A DNA stretch of 64,000 nucleotides, from contig NZ_CP056087.1 of the NCBI RefSeq assembly GCF_001839655.2, positions 4,030,001-4,094,000 on the forward strand, in the 5' to 3' direction. This document shows positions 20,884 through 30,546 of the stretch, one piece after another. The notes below the pieces were generated by a model. It searched no databases, was not told the DNA's origin, and worked only from the letters and a program-made list of their open reading frames with translations. Positions within the stretch are counted from its first letter, which is position 1. Every line of letters starts with the position of its first letter. Position numbers and translations under genes: made by a program. This DNA comes from Pseudomonas argentinensis. Its GTDB lineage: Bacteria; Pseudomonadota; Gammaproteobacteria; Pseudomonadales; Pseudomonadaceae.

Positions 20884-21711
20884 TCAGCAACCCCGTTGCT
20901 TCTCGATTTTCTTGGCCTCGCCCCACAGGGCGTCGAGCTCATCCAGGGTGCAATTCTCGATGGGCCGGCCCGCTTCGCGCAATGCCTGCTCGATAAAGCG
21001 AAAGCGCCGCTCGAACTTGCCGTTGGCCGCACGCAAGGCTGCCTCGGGATCGACCTTCAGGTGCCGGGCCAGATTGGTGGCGCTGAACAGCAGATCGCCG
21101 ATCTCCTCGGCGATGGCCTCGGGGTCGTTCTCGCTGATCGCTTCGAGCACTTCGTCCAGTTCCTCGCGCACCTTGTCGAGCACCGGCAAGGCATCCGGCC
21201 AGTCGAAGCCGACCCGGGCAGCGCGGCCCTGCAGTTTCCTGGCGCGGCTCAGGGCCGGCAGCACGTTCGGCACGTCGTCGAGCAACGACAACTGCTGCGG
21301 CGCCGCCGAACGCTCGGCCCGCTCCTCGGCCTTGATCGCCTCCCAGCGCTGCTTGACCTCGGCTTCACTCAGGCGCGGCTGATCGAGCGGGCCATACAGG
21401 TCGCCATCGGGAAATACGTGGGGGTGGCGCCGCACCAGCTTGCGGGTGATGCCATCGACCACTGCGGCGAAATCGAAGCGCCCCTCCTCCTTGGCCAATT
21501 GGCTGTAATAGACCACCTGGAACAGCAGGTCGCCGAGCTCGCCGGGCAGCTCGTCGAAGGCCTCGCGCTCGATGGCATCGGCCACCTCGTAGGCTTCCTC
21601 CAGGGTATGCGGCACGATGCTCGCGTAGGACTGTTTCACGTCCCACGGGCAGCCGTGCTGCGGGTCACGCAGGCGAGCCATCAGGTTGAGCAGGTCGGTG
21701 AGTTGATACAT
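20884..21711 (-). CDS. mazG: Nucleoside triphosphate pyrophosphohydrolase MazG
   Basis: A 275-residue enzyme cleaving NTPs and dNTPs to NMP and PPi, in E. coli linked to lowering ppGpp during nutritional stress. Two MazG folds are visible: the first with CPWDVKQSYASIVPHTLEEAYEVADAI (catalytic EExxE-type motif), the second with VGFDWPDALPVLDKVREELDEVLEAI and EEIGDLLFSATNLARHL. The MYQLTDLL start, with GGA upstream, is preferred over an ATG four codons earlier. It follows relA on the same strand by 55 bases, which fits its link to alarmone control. Confidence 0.95.
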   Translation of the reverse strand: MYQLTDLLNLMARLRDPQHGCPWDVKQSYASIVPHTLEEAYEVADAIEREAFDELPGELGDLLFQVVYYSQLAKEEGRFDFAAVVDGITRKLVRRHPHVFPDGDLYGPLDQPRLSEAEVKQRWEAIKAEERAERSAAPQQLSLLDDVPNVLPALSRARKLQGRAARVGFDWPDALPVLDKVREELDEVLEAISENDPEAIAEEIGDLLFSATNLARHLKVDPEAALRAANGKFERRFRFIEQALREAGRPIENCTLDELDALWGEAKKIEKQRGC

Positions 21712-21766
21712 AGAGCTGTCCATTGAATGCGGGCGCGAGGCTTGGCGCCTCGTGCCCGTTTACGAC

Positions 21767-24013
21767 TCAGGGCGCGCGGTGACGACGCGCCTCGATGATA
21801 TTGGGCAGCTGCGACAGGCGGCCCAGCAAACGGCCCAGTGCGTCGAGCCCCGGAATCTCCACGGTCAGCGACATCGACGCCGTGTTGTCTTCCTTGTTCG
21901 AGCGGGTATTGACCGCCAGCACGTTGAGCTTCTCGTTGAGCAGCGTCTGGGTCACGTCACGCAGCAGGCCGGAACGGTCGTAGGCGCGAATGATGATGTC
22001 CACCGGGTAGGTCTGCACCGGTACCGGCCCCCAGCTGACCTGGATGATCCGCTCCGGCTCGCGGCTACCGAGCTGCAGCACCGCCGCACAATCCTGGCGG
22101 TGAATGCTGACGCCACGGCCCAGGGTGATGTAGCCGACGATGGGATCGCCCGGCAGTGGCTGACAGCAGCCGGCCATCTGGGTCATCAGGTTGCCCACGC
22201 CCTGGATCTGGATGTCGCCGCGCTTGCCCGGCTTGAAGCCCTGGGCCTTGCGCGGGATCAACTCGAGCTGCTCGTTGCCGCGCTCCGGCTCGACCAGCTG
22301 CTGGGCCAGGTTGACCAGTTGTGCCAGGCGCAGGTCGCCGGCGCCCAGGGAGGCGAACAGGTCCTCGGCGGTGCGCAGGTTGGCCTTCTCGGCGAGCTTC
22401 TCGAAGTCCACCGGCGGCAGGGCGACGCGGGCCAGTTCGCGCTCGAGCATGGTCTTGCCGGCGGCGACGTTCTGGTCGCGGTCCTGCAGCTTGAACCAGT
22501 GGACGATCTTCGCCCGCGCCCGCGAGGTGGTCACGTAGCCGAGGTTGGAGTTCAGCCAGTCACGGCTCGGCGTGCCCTGCTTGCTGGTGATGATCTCCAC
22601 CTGCTCACCGGTCTGCAGGCTGTAGTTGAGCGGCACGATGCGCCCGTTGATCTTGGCGCCGCGGCAGTTGTGGCCGATCTCGGTGTGCACGCGGTAGGCG
22701 AAGTCCAGGGGCGTGGCGCCCTTGGGCAGGTCGATGGCGTGGCCGTCCGGGGTGAACACATAGACCCGGTCGGGCTCGATATCGACGCGCAGCTGCTCGG
22801 CCAGGCCGCCGATATCGCCCAGCTCCTCGTGCCATTCGAGCACCTGGCGCAGCCAGGAAATCTTCTCTTCATAATGGTTCGAGCCCGACTTGACGTCGGT
22901 GCCCTTGTAGCGCCAGTGGGCGCAGACGCCCAGCTCGGCTTCCTCGTGCATGTTGGAGGTGCGGATCTGCACCTCCAGCACCTTGCCTTCCGGGCCGAGC
23001 ACCGCGGTGTGCAGCGAGCGGTAGCCATTCTCCTTGGGGTTGGCGATGTAGTCGTCGAATTCCTTGGGAATGTGCCGCCACAGGGTGTGCACGATGCCCA
23101 GGGCGGTGTAGCAGTCGCGCACCGCCGGTACCAGCACGCGCACCGCGCGCACGTCGTAGATCTGGCTGAACTGCAGGCCCTTGCGCTGCATCTTGCGCCA
23201 GATCGAATAGATATGTTTCGCCCGGCCACTGATATCGGCGTTGATGCCGGTGGCTTCGAGTTCCTCGCGCAGCTGCTCCATCACCTCGTTGATGTAGTGC
23301 TCGCGATCCAGGCGGCGCTCGTGCAGCAGGTTGGCGATCTGCTTGTACTGCTCCGGCTCCAGGTAGCGGAAGGACAGGTCTTCCAGCTCCCACTTGATAT
23401 GGCCGATGCCCAGACGGTGGGCCAGCGGTGCGTAGATGTCGAAGACCTCGCGGGCCACGCGCTGGCGGCGTTCCTCGTCGGTGTCCTTGACGGCGCGGAT
23501 CGCGCAGGTGCGCTCGGCCAGCTTGATCAGCGCGACGCGTACGTCGTCGACCATGGCCACCAGCATCTTGCGCAGGTTGTCGACCTGGGCCTGGGAGCCC
23601 AGCACCGTGGATTCGCCGCGCGGGTTGAGGCTGGCGCTGATGGCCGCCATGCGCAGCACGCCTTCGATCAGCTTGGCCACCACCGGGCCGAAACGCTGAC
23701 GCACGTCTGCCAGGGGAATCTTGCCTTCACGCACGCCGCGGTAGATGACGGCGGCGACCAGGGAATCCTGGTCGAGCTTGAGGTCGGCGAGAATTTCGGC
23801 GATTTCCAGACCGGCACTGAAACTGGAGGCTCCTTCGGTCCACAGGTTCTGCGCCGCATTGGCCTGTTGCTCGGCCACCCGGGCGAATTCACAGGCGGCG
23901 CGCAGCGCATCACGGTCGAGGGCCGGGTCGACACTCGTGACGTGCTCCAGCCAGGCCTCGAGATTGATACTGCCATCGTCGTTGATGGGCTGGTGCACTC
24001 TAACCTGAACCAT
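21767..24013 (-). CDS. relA: (p)ppGpp synthetase RelA
   Basis: A 748-residue ribosome-associated alarmone synthetase making (p)ppGpp from ATP and GTP/GDP during amino-acid starvation. Order: degenerate HD hydrolase domain (AAVIYRGVREG stands where active enzymes carry a His-Asp pair, so hydrolysis is expected to be lost as in other RelA), synthetase domain (YDVRAVRVLV, NPKENGYRSLHTAV), TGS domain (VYVFTPDGHAIDLPKGATPLDFAY), a Cys-containing zinc-finger region (AGCCQPLPGDPI) and a C-terminal ACT/RRM domain. AAGG lies seven bases before the ATG. Neighbours rlmD and mazG match P. aeruginosa. Confidence 0.97.
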   Translation of the reverse strand: MVQVRVHQPINDDGSINLEAWLEHVTSVDPALDRDALRAACEFARVAEQQANAAQNLWTEGASSFSAGLEIAEILADLKLDQDSLVAAVIYRGVREGKIPLADVRQRFGPVVAKLIEGVLRMAAISASLNPRGESTVLGSQAQVDNLRKMLVAMVDDVRVALIKLAERTCAIRAVKDTDEERRQRVAREVFDIYAPLAHRLGIGHIKWELEDLSFRYLEPEQYKQIANLLHERRLDREHYINEVMEQLREELEATGINADISGRAKHIYSIWRKMQRKGLQFSQIYDVRAVRVLVPAVRDCYTALGIVHTLWRHIPKEFDDYIANPKENGYRSLHTAVLGPEGKVLEVQIRTSNMHEEAELGVCAHWRYKGTDVKSGSNHYEEKISWLRQVLEWHEELGDIGGLAEQLRVDIEPDRVYVFTPDGHAIDLPKGATPLDFAYRVHTEIGHNCRGAKINGRIVPLNYSLQTGEQVEIITSKQGTPSRDWLNSNLGYVTTSRARAKIVHWFKLQDRDQNVAAGKTMLERELARVALPPVDFEKLAEKANLRTAEDLFASLGAGDLRLAQLVNLAQQLVEPERGNEQLELIPRKAQGFKPGKRGDIQIQGVGNLMTQMAGCCQPLPGDPIVGYITLGRGVSIHRQDCAAVLQLGSREPERIIQVSWGPVPVQTYPVDIIIRAYDRSGLLRDVTQTLLNEKLNVLAVNTRSNKEDNTASMSLTVEIPGLDALGRLLGRLSQLPNIIEARRHRAP

Positions 24014-24126
24014 CTAATACCTTCCCTATCACGGGGCACGCCCCGTTGAATGTCGCCGGGCTTCTGCGAGCCGGTCGGTTTGACCAATCGGCGCAATCCC
24101 TGTGCGCCACTGCATTATCTGACAGC

Positions 24127-25476
24127 TTAGAGCTCGAACAGCGCCATCGCTTCGACATGCGCGGTTTGCGGAAACATGTCCAGAATACCGGCTTTCTTCA
24201 AGCGATAACCCTGTTGCAACAATTCGCCACTGTCCCGTGCCAGCGTCGTCGGGTTGCATGACACGTAAACCAGACGCTTGGCACCCAGGCTGCCGACCTG
24301 CCGGACCACCTGCAGCGCGCCGTCGCGCGGCGGGTCGAGCAAGATGGCGTCGAAGCCGCCAGCCGCCCAGCCGGCCGCGGCCAGCGGGTTGGACAGGTCG
24401 GCCTGGTAAAAGTGCGCATTGGCCAGGCCGTTGCTGCGGGCATTGTCCGCCGCCCGCTCGACCATCGCCTGCACGCCTTCCACGGCAATCACTTCACGGG
24501 CGCGCTGGGCCAGCGGCAGGGCGAAGTTGCCCAGCCCGCAGAACAGATCCAGCACCCGCTCGTCTTCTCGCGGCGCCAGCCACTGCAAGGCCTGGGCCAC
24601 CATGGCGGCATTCACCGCCGCGTTGACCTGCACGAAATCGCCCGGCCGATAGGCCAGTTGCAGGTTCCACGCCTCCAGGCGGTAGCCCAGCGGCTGGGAG
24701 GCATCCACCGGTTGCGGCGCCCCCTCGCCCTGCAGCCACAGCTGGGCCTCGTGCACCGAACAGAACGCCTGCAGGCGGGCCCTGTCCACTTCGCTCAGGG
24801 GCTCGGTGTGGCGCACCAGAATGGCACTGGCCGTGCCCCGGAACAGTTCCACATGACCAATGGCACGCGGCGCCTGCAAACCGCCCAGCAGCGCCGGCAA
24901 TGCACGCAGGATCGGCTGCAGCGGCTCGACCAGCACCGGGCACTCACTGATGGCGACGATGTCCTGGCTGGCCGCGGCGCGAAAGCCCACGTCCAGGCGC
25001 TTGTCGCGGGCATCCCAGCGCACCGCGATACGGGCGCGGCGACGGTAGGCGAATTCCGGGCTGGTCAGCGGCTCGGCCCAGGCCTCGGGCTGCAGGCCGC
25101 CGAGGCGCTCGAGCTGTTCGCCGAGCAGGCGCTGCTTGAGCGCCAGCTGCTCGGCATGGGGGATATGCTGAACGCTGCAACCGCCGCAGATGCGCGCATG
25201 CACACAGGGTTCGGCGCGCCGCCCGGGGCTCGCCTGGAACACCCGTTCGGTACGCGCGTCGACTACCTTGCTGCGCGCATCCAGTACCCGCGCTTCGATC
25301 TCCTCGCCCGGCAGCGCGCCGCTGACGAACCAGGTGCGCCCGTCGATAAAGGCGATGCCACGGCCATCGTTGGCCAGGCGCTCGATCTTCAGGCGCTGCT
25401 TCTTGCCCACCGGCACCTGGGCGGCACGGGTGCCACCACTGGGTTGAAAGCGCAGGCCGCCGCTCTTGCGGGCCAT
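24127..25476 (-). CDS. rlmD: 23S rRNA m5U1939 methyltransferase RlmD (RumA)
   Basis: A 449-residue SAM-dependent RNA methyltransferase. An N-terminal TRAM domain ([27 protein letters not shown]) is followed by the 4Fe-4S cysteines ([14 protein letters not shown]). The catalytic domain has [26 protein letters not shown] and the nucleophile motif [12 protein letters not shown]. The ATG overlaps the stop codon of cysM by one base (TGATG), so translation is coupled. relA lies 113 bases downstream. All motifs intact. Confidence 0.96.
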   Translation of the reverse strand: MARKSGGLRFQPSGGTRAAQVPVGKKQRLKIERLANDGRGIAFIDGRTWFVSGALPGEEIEARVLDARSKVVDARTERVFQASPGRRAEPCVHARICGGCSVQHIPHAEQLALKQRLLGEQLERLGGLQPEAWAEPLTSPEFAYRRRARIAVRWDARDKRLDVGFRAAASQDIVAISECPVLVEPLQPILRALPALLGGLQAPRAIGHVELFRGTASAILVRHTEPLSEVDRARLQAFCSVHEAQLWLQGEGAPQPVDASQPLGYRLEAWNLQLAYRPGDFVQVNAAVNAAMVAQALQWLAPREDERVLDLFCGLGNFALPLAQRAREVIAVEGVQAMVERAADNARSNGLANAHFYQADLSNPLAAAGWAAGGFDAILLDPPRDGALQVVRQVGSLGAKRLVYVSCNPTTLARDSGELLQQGYRLKKAGILDMFPQTAHVEAMALFEL

Positions 25477-26381
25477 CAGCGCGCCACGGCGTCGTACACG
25501 CCGGTGGACAGGTAACGGTCGCCGCGATCGCAGATGATGGCGACCAGCACGGCGTTCTCCAGCTCCCGGGAAAGACGCAGCATGGCCGCCACCGAGCCAC
25601 CTGAGGACACGCCGCAGAAGATGCCCTCTTCGCGGGCCATGCGGCGCATCACGTCCTCGGCTTCGGCCTGGGCCATGTCGACGATGCGATCGACCCGCTC
25701 GGATTCGAAGATCTTCGGCAGGTATTCCTGGGGCCAGCGACGGATGCCCGGGATCGCCGAACCTTCCATCGGCTGCAGGCCGACGATCTGCACGGCCGGG
25801 TTCTGCTCCTTGAGGTAGCGCGACACGCCCATGATGGTGCCGGTGGTGCCCATGGAGCTGATGAAATGGGTGATCTGCCCGCCGGTCTGGCGCCAGATTT
25901 CCGGGCCGGTGCCGGTGTAGTGGGCGACCGGGTTGTCGCCGTTGGCGAACTGGTCGAGCACCTTGCCGCGGCCCTCGGCCTGCATGGTCAGCGCCAGGTC
26001 GCGGGCACCTTCCATGCCCTGCTCCTTGCTGACCAGAATCAGCTCGGCGCCGTAGGCGGTCATCGCTGCCTTGCGCTCGGCGCTGGAGTTGTCCGGCATG
26101 ATCAGGATCATCTGGTAACCCTTGATCGCCGCGGCCATGGCCAGGGCGATGCCGGTATTGCCCGAGGTAGCCTCGATCAGCGTATCACCGGGCCGGATAT
26201 CACCGCGCAGCTCGGCGCGGGCGATCATCGACAGCGCCGGGCGGTCCTTGACCGAGCCGGCCGGGTTGTTGCCTTCGAGCTTGACCAGCAGGGTGTTGCT
26301 GGTGGCGCCGGGCAGGCGTTGCAGGCGAACCAGTGGGGTGTTGCCGACGCATTCGGCGATCGTGGGGTATTGCTGGGTCAT
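25476..26381 (-). CDS. cysM: Cysteine synthase B (O-acetylserine sulfhydrylase)
   Basis: A 301-residue PLP enzyme making cysteine from O-acetylserine and sulfide or thiosulfate. PLP lysine is Lys45 in [13 protein letters not shown]. The TSGNTG loop ([12 protein letters not shown]) binds substrate, and [10 protein letters not shown] lies near the C-terminus. The sequence and the start [21 protein letters not shown] are CysM-like rather than CysK-like. The long ORF extension upstream of this ATG has no similarity. It overlaps rlmD by one base at its 3' end. Confidence 0.95.
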   Translation of the reverse strand: MTQQYPTIAECVGNTPLVRLQRLPGATSNTLLVKLEGNNPAGSVKDRPALSMIARAELRGDIRPGDTLIEATSGNTGIALAMAAAIKGYQMILIMPDNSSAERKAAMTAYGAELILVSKEQGMEGARDLALTMQAEGRGKVLDQFANGDNPVAHYTGTGPEIWRQTGGQITHFISSMGTTGTIMGVSRYLKEQNPAVQIVGLQPMEGSAIPGIRRWPQEYLPKIFESERVDRIVDMAQAEAEDVMRRMAREEGIFCGVSSGGSVAAMLRLSRELENAVLVAIICDRGDRYLSTGVYDAVAR

Positions 26382-26576
26382 GGCGTCGATCAGGTCCAGA
26401 CGGCTGCAGGGGGCGGCCATGATACCGGCAAATCGTTGCAACCCCTACTCCCCGCTGCAGGCCTCGATCGGGCGCCGCGGTAGCTGCCTGACCGGCCAGA
26501 GCCCGCGAATACCGGCATTGTCAGGCAGCAACCGCGAGCATGCGAACCAGCGAATCTAAGCTGATAACCGATTCAT

Positions 26577-27395
26577 CTAACACCGGGTGATGCCGGCGAT
26601 GATCGGCGTACCGCTGACCGGGTCGTGCATCAGGGTGCACTGCACTTCATACAGCTGCGCGACCAGCTCGGGCGTGACGATGGCGCTCGGCGCACCCTCG
26701 GCCACGATCTGCCCGGCCTTCATCGCCACCAGATGGTCGGCGTAGCGGCAGGCGCTGGACAGGTCATGCACCACCATGACCACGGTCTTGCCTGCCGAGG
26801 CGAGGTCGCGAATCAACTCGAAGACTTCTATCTGGTGACCGAGATCCAGCGCCGAGGTGGGCTCGTCGAGCAGCAGCAAGGGCGTCTGCTGGGCCACCGC
26901 CATGGCGATCCAGGCGCGCTGGCGCTGGCCGCCGGACATCGACTCCAGGGGGCGCTCGGCCAGGGCCTGCAGGTCAGCGACGCGCAGCGCTTCCTCGACG
27001 ATTGCCTGATCCTCGGCCGACCACTGGCGCAGCAGGCTCTGGTGCGGCTGGCGGCCGAAGCGGATCAGCTCGGAGACGGTCAGGCCGTCCGGCGCCGTGG
27101 CGTCCTGGGGCAACAGCGCCAGCTGCCGGGCGACCTGCCTGGACGGCAGGCTGCCGATGGCCCGGCCATTGAGCAGCACCGCACCGGCGGCCGGCTTGTG
27201 CAGGCGCGACAACCCGGCCAGCAGGGTGGACTTGCCGCAGCCGTTGGGGCCGACGATCGCCGTGACCCGCCCCGGTGGAATGCGCAGGGACAAATCCTCG
27301 ATGATCGCCGCCTGGGGGTAACCCAGGCTCAGGCGCTCGGCCTGCAGGGTGACCTCGGCCGCGGGCTTGGTGACGAACAGGTTGGAGGTGGTCAT
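26577..27395 (-). CDS. FecE/FepC-type siderophore ABC transporter ATPase
   Basis: A 272-residue ATP-binding subunit of a ferric-siderophore importer. Walker A GPNGCGKSTLL, Q-loop LLPQDATAPDG, signature MSGGQRQRAWIA, Walker B LLLLDEPTSALDLGHQ, and H-loop VMVVHDLSSA are all present and correctly ordered, as in FecE/FepC/FhuC. It is the last gene of a four-gene minus-strand set (binding protein, two permeases, ATPase), 40 bases after the second permease. It works at the cytoplasmic face, powering uptake of the iron complex delivered by the receptor encoded upstream. Confidence 0.93.
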   Translation of the reverse strand: MTTSNLFVTKPAAEVTLQAERLSLGYPQAAIIEDLSLRIPPGRVTAIVGPNGCGKSTLLAGLSRLHKPAAGAVLLNGRAIGSLPSRQVARQLALLPQDATAPDGLTVSELIRFGRQPHQSLLRQWSAEDQAIVEEALRVADLQALAERPLESMSGGQRQRAWIAMAVAQQTPLLLLDEPTSALDLGHQIEVFELIRDLASAGKTVVMVVHDLSSACRYADHLVAMKAGQIVAEGAPSAIVTPELVAQLYEVQCTLMHDPVSGTPIIAGITRC

Positions 27396-27435
27396 GGGTT
27401 CAGCTCCACAGCAGCCGCCCGCCTGGGGCGGCCTT

Positions 27436-28494
27436 TCATGTCAGTTTGCGCGACGGCTGGCGCAACAGGATCCACAGCAGGTAGGGCCCGCCGACCACGG
27501 CAGTGATCACCCCCACGGGAATCTCGATGGGCGCCAGCCAGGTGCGCCCGACCCAATCGGCCAGGGTCATCAGCAGTGCACCGGCAAGCGCCGAACAGAA
27601 TACCGGCACACCACGGTGGCCACTCAGGTAGCGGGCCATCTCCGGTGCGGCGAGTGCCACCAGCCCCACCGGGCCGGCCACGGCCACCGCCAGTGCGGTG
27701 AGCAGCACCGTGGTGACCAGGGTCAGCAGGCGCATGGCCTTCAGGCGCACGCCCAGGCCCACCGCCACGCTGTCGGAAAAGCGCATCAGCTCCAGGCGCT
27801 GGGCCAGGTACTTGACCGGCGGCAGGCACAGCAGCAGGCCGCAGCCCAACAGCCACACCGCCTGGACGGGCCGCGCGTTGAGGCTACCGACCGTCCAGGG
27901 ATAGGCGACGTTGGCGGCGTCGATGTCGGCACGCGCCAGCATCAGGTTGGTCAGCGCGCCGAACACCGCGCCCACGGCGATGCCCACCACGATGAAGCGA
28001 TAACCCCGCGCCCCGGCGCCGGCACTCAGGCCGAAGGCCAGTACCGCGGCCGTGGTGGCGCCGGTCAATGCCAGGGCGGAAGGCGCCAGGGTGGTCGGCA
28101 CGGCGACGATGGACGCCACCGCGAAGGCCGTGGCGCCGTCATCGATGCCGATCACCCCGGGTGTGGCCAGGCGATTGCGCGCCAGGGTCTGCAGCAGGCA
28201 GCCGCCAATGCCGAATGCCGCGCCGGTGAGCAGGCCGGCGATCAGACGCTGCAGGCGCAGCTCCTGAACCAGAAACACGTGCATCGGCTCGCCCTGGCCA
28301 AAGGCAGCGGCCAGGGCCGTCCATGGCGACAGGCCAGCGGCGCCGGATGCCAGGCTGATGCCGGTGATGGCCACCATGGCCAGGGAAAGGCCCAGCGCGG
28401 CATACACGCCACGGCGGTTGAACAGCAGGCGCAGCGAGCCGACCGCCAGCAACCAGAAGCCACTGGGCGCCTTGGCTGAAGTCGTTGCATTCAT
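27436..28494 (-). CDS. FecCD-family siderophore ABC permease (second)
   Basis: A 352-residue inner-membrane permease of the FecCD family with about nine to ten helices. LLTGAAFGIGGCLLQTLARNRLATPGVIGIDDGA matches the conserved G-x2-LQ-x2-x-NPLA-P-GI block. AAPEMARYLSGHRGVPVFCSALAGALLMTLADWVGR is the region contacting the ATPase. The start MNATTSAKAPSG overlaps the end of the first permease by four bases (ATGA). A longer frame in the same register is not coding upstream of this start. Pairs with the first permease as FepD/FepG do. Confidence 0.93.
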   Translation of the reverse strand: MNATTSAKAPSGFWLLAVGSLRLLFNRRGVYAALGLSLAMVAITGISLASGAAGLSPWTALAAAFGQGEPMHVFLVQELRLQRLIAGLLTGAAFGIGGCLLQTLARNRLATPGVIGIDDGATAFAVASIVAVPTTLAPSALALTGATTAAVLAFGLSAGAGARGYRFIVVGIAVGAVFGALTNLMLARADIDAANVAYPWTVGSLNARPVQAVWLLGCGLLLCLPPVKYLAQRLELMRFSDSVAVGLGVRLKAMRLLTLVTTVLLTALAVAVAGPVGLVALAAPEMARYLSGHRGVPVFCSALAGALLMTLADWVGRTWLAPIEIPVGVITAVVGGPYLLWILLRQPSRKLT

Positions 28495-29504
28495 AGGGTC
28501 GGCAACCTGTGGCTGCGTACCACCGCGATCAGCACGGGCGCGCCGATCAACGCGGTGACCACGCCGATCGGCAGCTCGTAGGGGCTGACCAGCAGGCGCG
28601 AGAGGATATCGGCGAACAACACGATGATCGGCCCGAGCAGCAGCGACAGGCCGATGGTGCGACGGATATCCGGCCCCACCAGGCGGCGCGCCACGAAGGG
28701 CACCACCAGGCCGACGAAGGCCATGGGCCCGGCCGCTGCGGTGGCGGTGCCGACCAGCACGGCGACGCCCAGCAAGGCGCCCAGACGGGTCAGACCGGGG
28801 TGATGGCCGAGCCCGGTGGCCATCTTCTCGCCCAGGGCCAGGGCCGCCAGCGGACGAATCAGCGGCGCCAGCAGCAGCAAGCCGAGCAGCAGGCCCGGCG
28901 CGCTCCAGGTCAGCACGTCCTGGGGGCGGCCGGCCAGGGCACCGATGATCCAGAAGCGGATTTCGTCGGAACTGCGCTGGTCGTGCAGCAGAATCAGCGT
29001 GCTGATCGCGGTGAGGATGCCGGAGAACGCGGCGCCGGCCAGCACCAGGCGCACGGGGTCGTCGCTGACGCCGCGCACCTGGGTGACCAGCAATACCAGC
29101 AGGCACCCAACCAGGGCGCCGCCGATGGCCACGCCCAGGTTAAGGGTCGCCGCGCTGGCGCCCAGGCTGATCGCCAGCACCACGGCAAACGACGCCCCGG
29201 CACTGACGCCAAGCAAGCCGGGCTCGGCCAAGGGATTGCGGGTGGCCGCTTGCAGCACCACCCCCGCGGTCCCCAGCGCCACGCCGACCAGCACACCCAG
29301 CAGGGTGCGGGGCAGGCGCAGTTCGAGGAGCACGAAGCGCGCCTCGTCATCCACGCCGCCAATCAGCGCCGACAGGCTGCGCAGAATGCCCACCTCCCCC
29401 GCGCCGATCAGCAGGCTGGCGATGCACAGCAATGCCAGCACAGCGCTCACCGGCGCCAGCGCACCGGCCAGCGTCAGGCGAGCGGGTTTTGCCGCGCTGC
29501 TCAT
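28491..29504 (-). CDS. FecCD-family siderophore ABC permease (first)
   Basis: A 337-residue membrane permease. It carries LRLPRTLLGVLVGVALGTAGVVLQAATRNPLAEPGLLGVSAGAS, the signature block of FecCD permeases, and VVPFVARRLVGPDIRRTIGLSLLLGPIIVLFADILSR near the C-terminus. It overlaps the binding-protein gene by four bases upstream and the second permease by four bases downstream, showing tight translational coupling within the transporter operon. Confidence 0.93.
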   Translation of the reverse strand: MSSAAKPARLTLAGALAPVSAVLALLCIASLLIGAGEVGILRSLSALIGGVDDEARFVLLELRLPRTLLGVLVGVALGTAGVVLQAATRNPLAEPGLLGVSAGASFAVVLAISLGASAATLNLGVAIGGALVGCLLVLLVTQVRGVSDDPVRLVLAGAAFSGILTAISTLILLHDQRSSDEIRFWIIGALAGRPQDVLTWSAPGLLLGLLLLAPLIRPLAALALGEKMATGLGHHPGLTRLGALLGVAVLVGTATAAAGPMAFVGLVVPFVARRLVGPDIRRTIGLSLLLGPIIVLFADILSRLLVSPYELPIGVVTALIGAPVLIAVVRSHRLPTL

Positions 29505-30424
29505 TGCGAGGTGACGGCCTTCTCCACGTCATCGAGGATCACCTTGGCGGCCAGCGGGCCGGCGCCGCTGCTCCAGATCTGCCCGTCGACGCTCTGCACA
29601 TGGCCGCTGCTGACCGCTTTGAGGCGCGCGAAGGCTGGCTGCTGGCGCGCCTGTTCCAGGGCCTTGTCGCCATCGGCATTGAGGGTGGCGAGGAACAGCC
29701 AATCGCCGTCGATGCGCGACAGGTTCTCCAGGCTCAGGGCATCGCTATGGGGTTTCTGGGTCAGCTCGGCGGCCATCGCCGTGCCCTTGAAGCCCAGCTG
29801 GCCCAGCAACTGGCCCACGAACAAATGCTGCGACATCACGCCCGGGCCCTGGGGGCTCCAGCGCACCACGGAGGCGACCTGGCCTGGCTCGATCTTGCCC
29901 TTGAGGCCTTCGATACGTGCCTCGACCGCCGCGATGGCGGCCTGGGCTTGCTGCTGCTTGCCGAGCGCCTGACCATAGAACGCAACGTTGTTACGCCAGT
30001 CGGCAAAGGAATCGCCCTTGGGTACCAGAGTCGGCGCGATCAGGCTGAGTTTCTGATACTGGTCCTTGGTCAGCTCCGGCGCGGCCAGGATCAGATCCGG
30101 TTGCAGGGCGAACACCGACTCCAGGTTGGTCTCCCGCGCGGTGCCGACGATCCTGATATCGCCTGCCTTGTCTTTCAGGTAGTCCGATACGTCGCTGCCG
30201 CCGCGGGTGGCGACGCCGCCCAGCGGCTTGACACCGACGGCCAGGGCCACGTCCAGGGCGTTCTCGCTCAGGGTCACCACGCGCTGCGGCGTGCCCTCCA
30301 GCCTGACCTCACCATAGGCGGTATCCAGGCTGCGCGACTCGGCCAGGGCGCCGCCGAACGGCAGCAAGGCAACCAGGCCGGACAGCGCCAGCAGGCGGGA
30401 GCAGCGAGATAGGCGAGCGATCAT
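29501..30424 (-). CDS. FecB-type periplasmic iron-siderophore binding protein
   Basis: A 307-residue class III periplasmic binding protein (TroA superfamily) delivering ferric siderophore to the permeases. Signal peptide up to about FGGALAES, then TPQRVVTLSENALDVALAVGVKPLGGVATRG and LESVFALQPDLILAAPELTKDQYQKLSLIAPTLV, typical of FecB/FepB. The ATG at 30424 is favoured because AAGGA sits seven bases upstream of it; the ATG at 30430 is too close. It is the promoter-proximal gene of the ABC operon. A 16-bp palindrome lies about 100 bases upstream. Confidence 0.9.
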   Translation of the reverse strand: MIARLSRCSRLLALSGLVALLPFGGALAESRSLDTAYGEVRLEGTPQRVVTLSENALDVALAVGVKPLGGVATRGGSDVSDYLKDKAGDIRIVGTARETNLESVFALQPDLILAAPELTKDQYQKLSLIAPTLVPKGDSFADWRNNVAFYGQALGKQQQAQAAIAAVEARIEGLKGKIEPGQVASVVRWSPQGPGVMSQHLFVGQLLGQLGFKGTAMAAELTQKPHSDALSLENLSRIDGDWLFLATLNADGDKALEQARQQPAFARLKAVSSGHVQSVDGQIWSSGAGPLAAKVILDDVEKAVTSQ

Positions 30425-30520
30425 CAACATATCCTTTCTTCAACGGTAAAAATCGTGTCGCCGCGTCATAGGCTGTAGCGCGGCAGCGGCAATACTGCAT
30501 CACAAATGCGCAGGATTTTC

Positions 30521-30536
30521 ATTTACATATGTAAAT
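30521..30536. promoter_or_regulatory. 16-bp perfect palindrome, candidate operator of the ABC operon
   Basis: ATTTACATATGTAAAT, flanked by AT-rich sequence (GGATTTTC on the left), lies between the esterase stop and the binding-protein start. Position and symmetry suggest a repressor or activator site. It is not a convincing match to the usual Fur box (GATAATGATAATCATTATC). The cognate regulator is unknown. Confidence 0.45.
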
Positions 30537-30546
30537 CCTGAGCGAC

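Noticed and set aside
21752..24049. A 765-residue plus-strand ORF opposite relA
   Set aside because: Shadow of the relA reading frame with no recognisable protein features.
27436..29106. A 556-residue frame apparently joining two permease regions
   Set aside because: Only the part from 28494 down is a FecCD permease. The upstream part is a shadow of the other permease gene in another frame, with high Arg/Pro/Gly content and no similarity.
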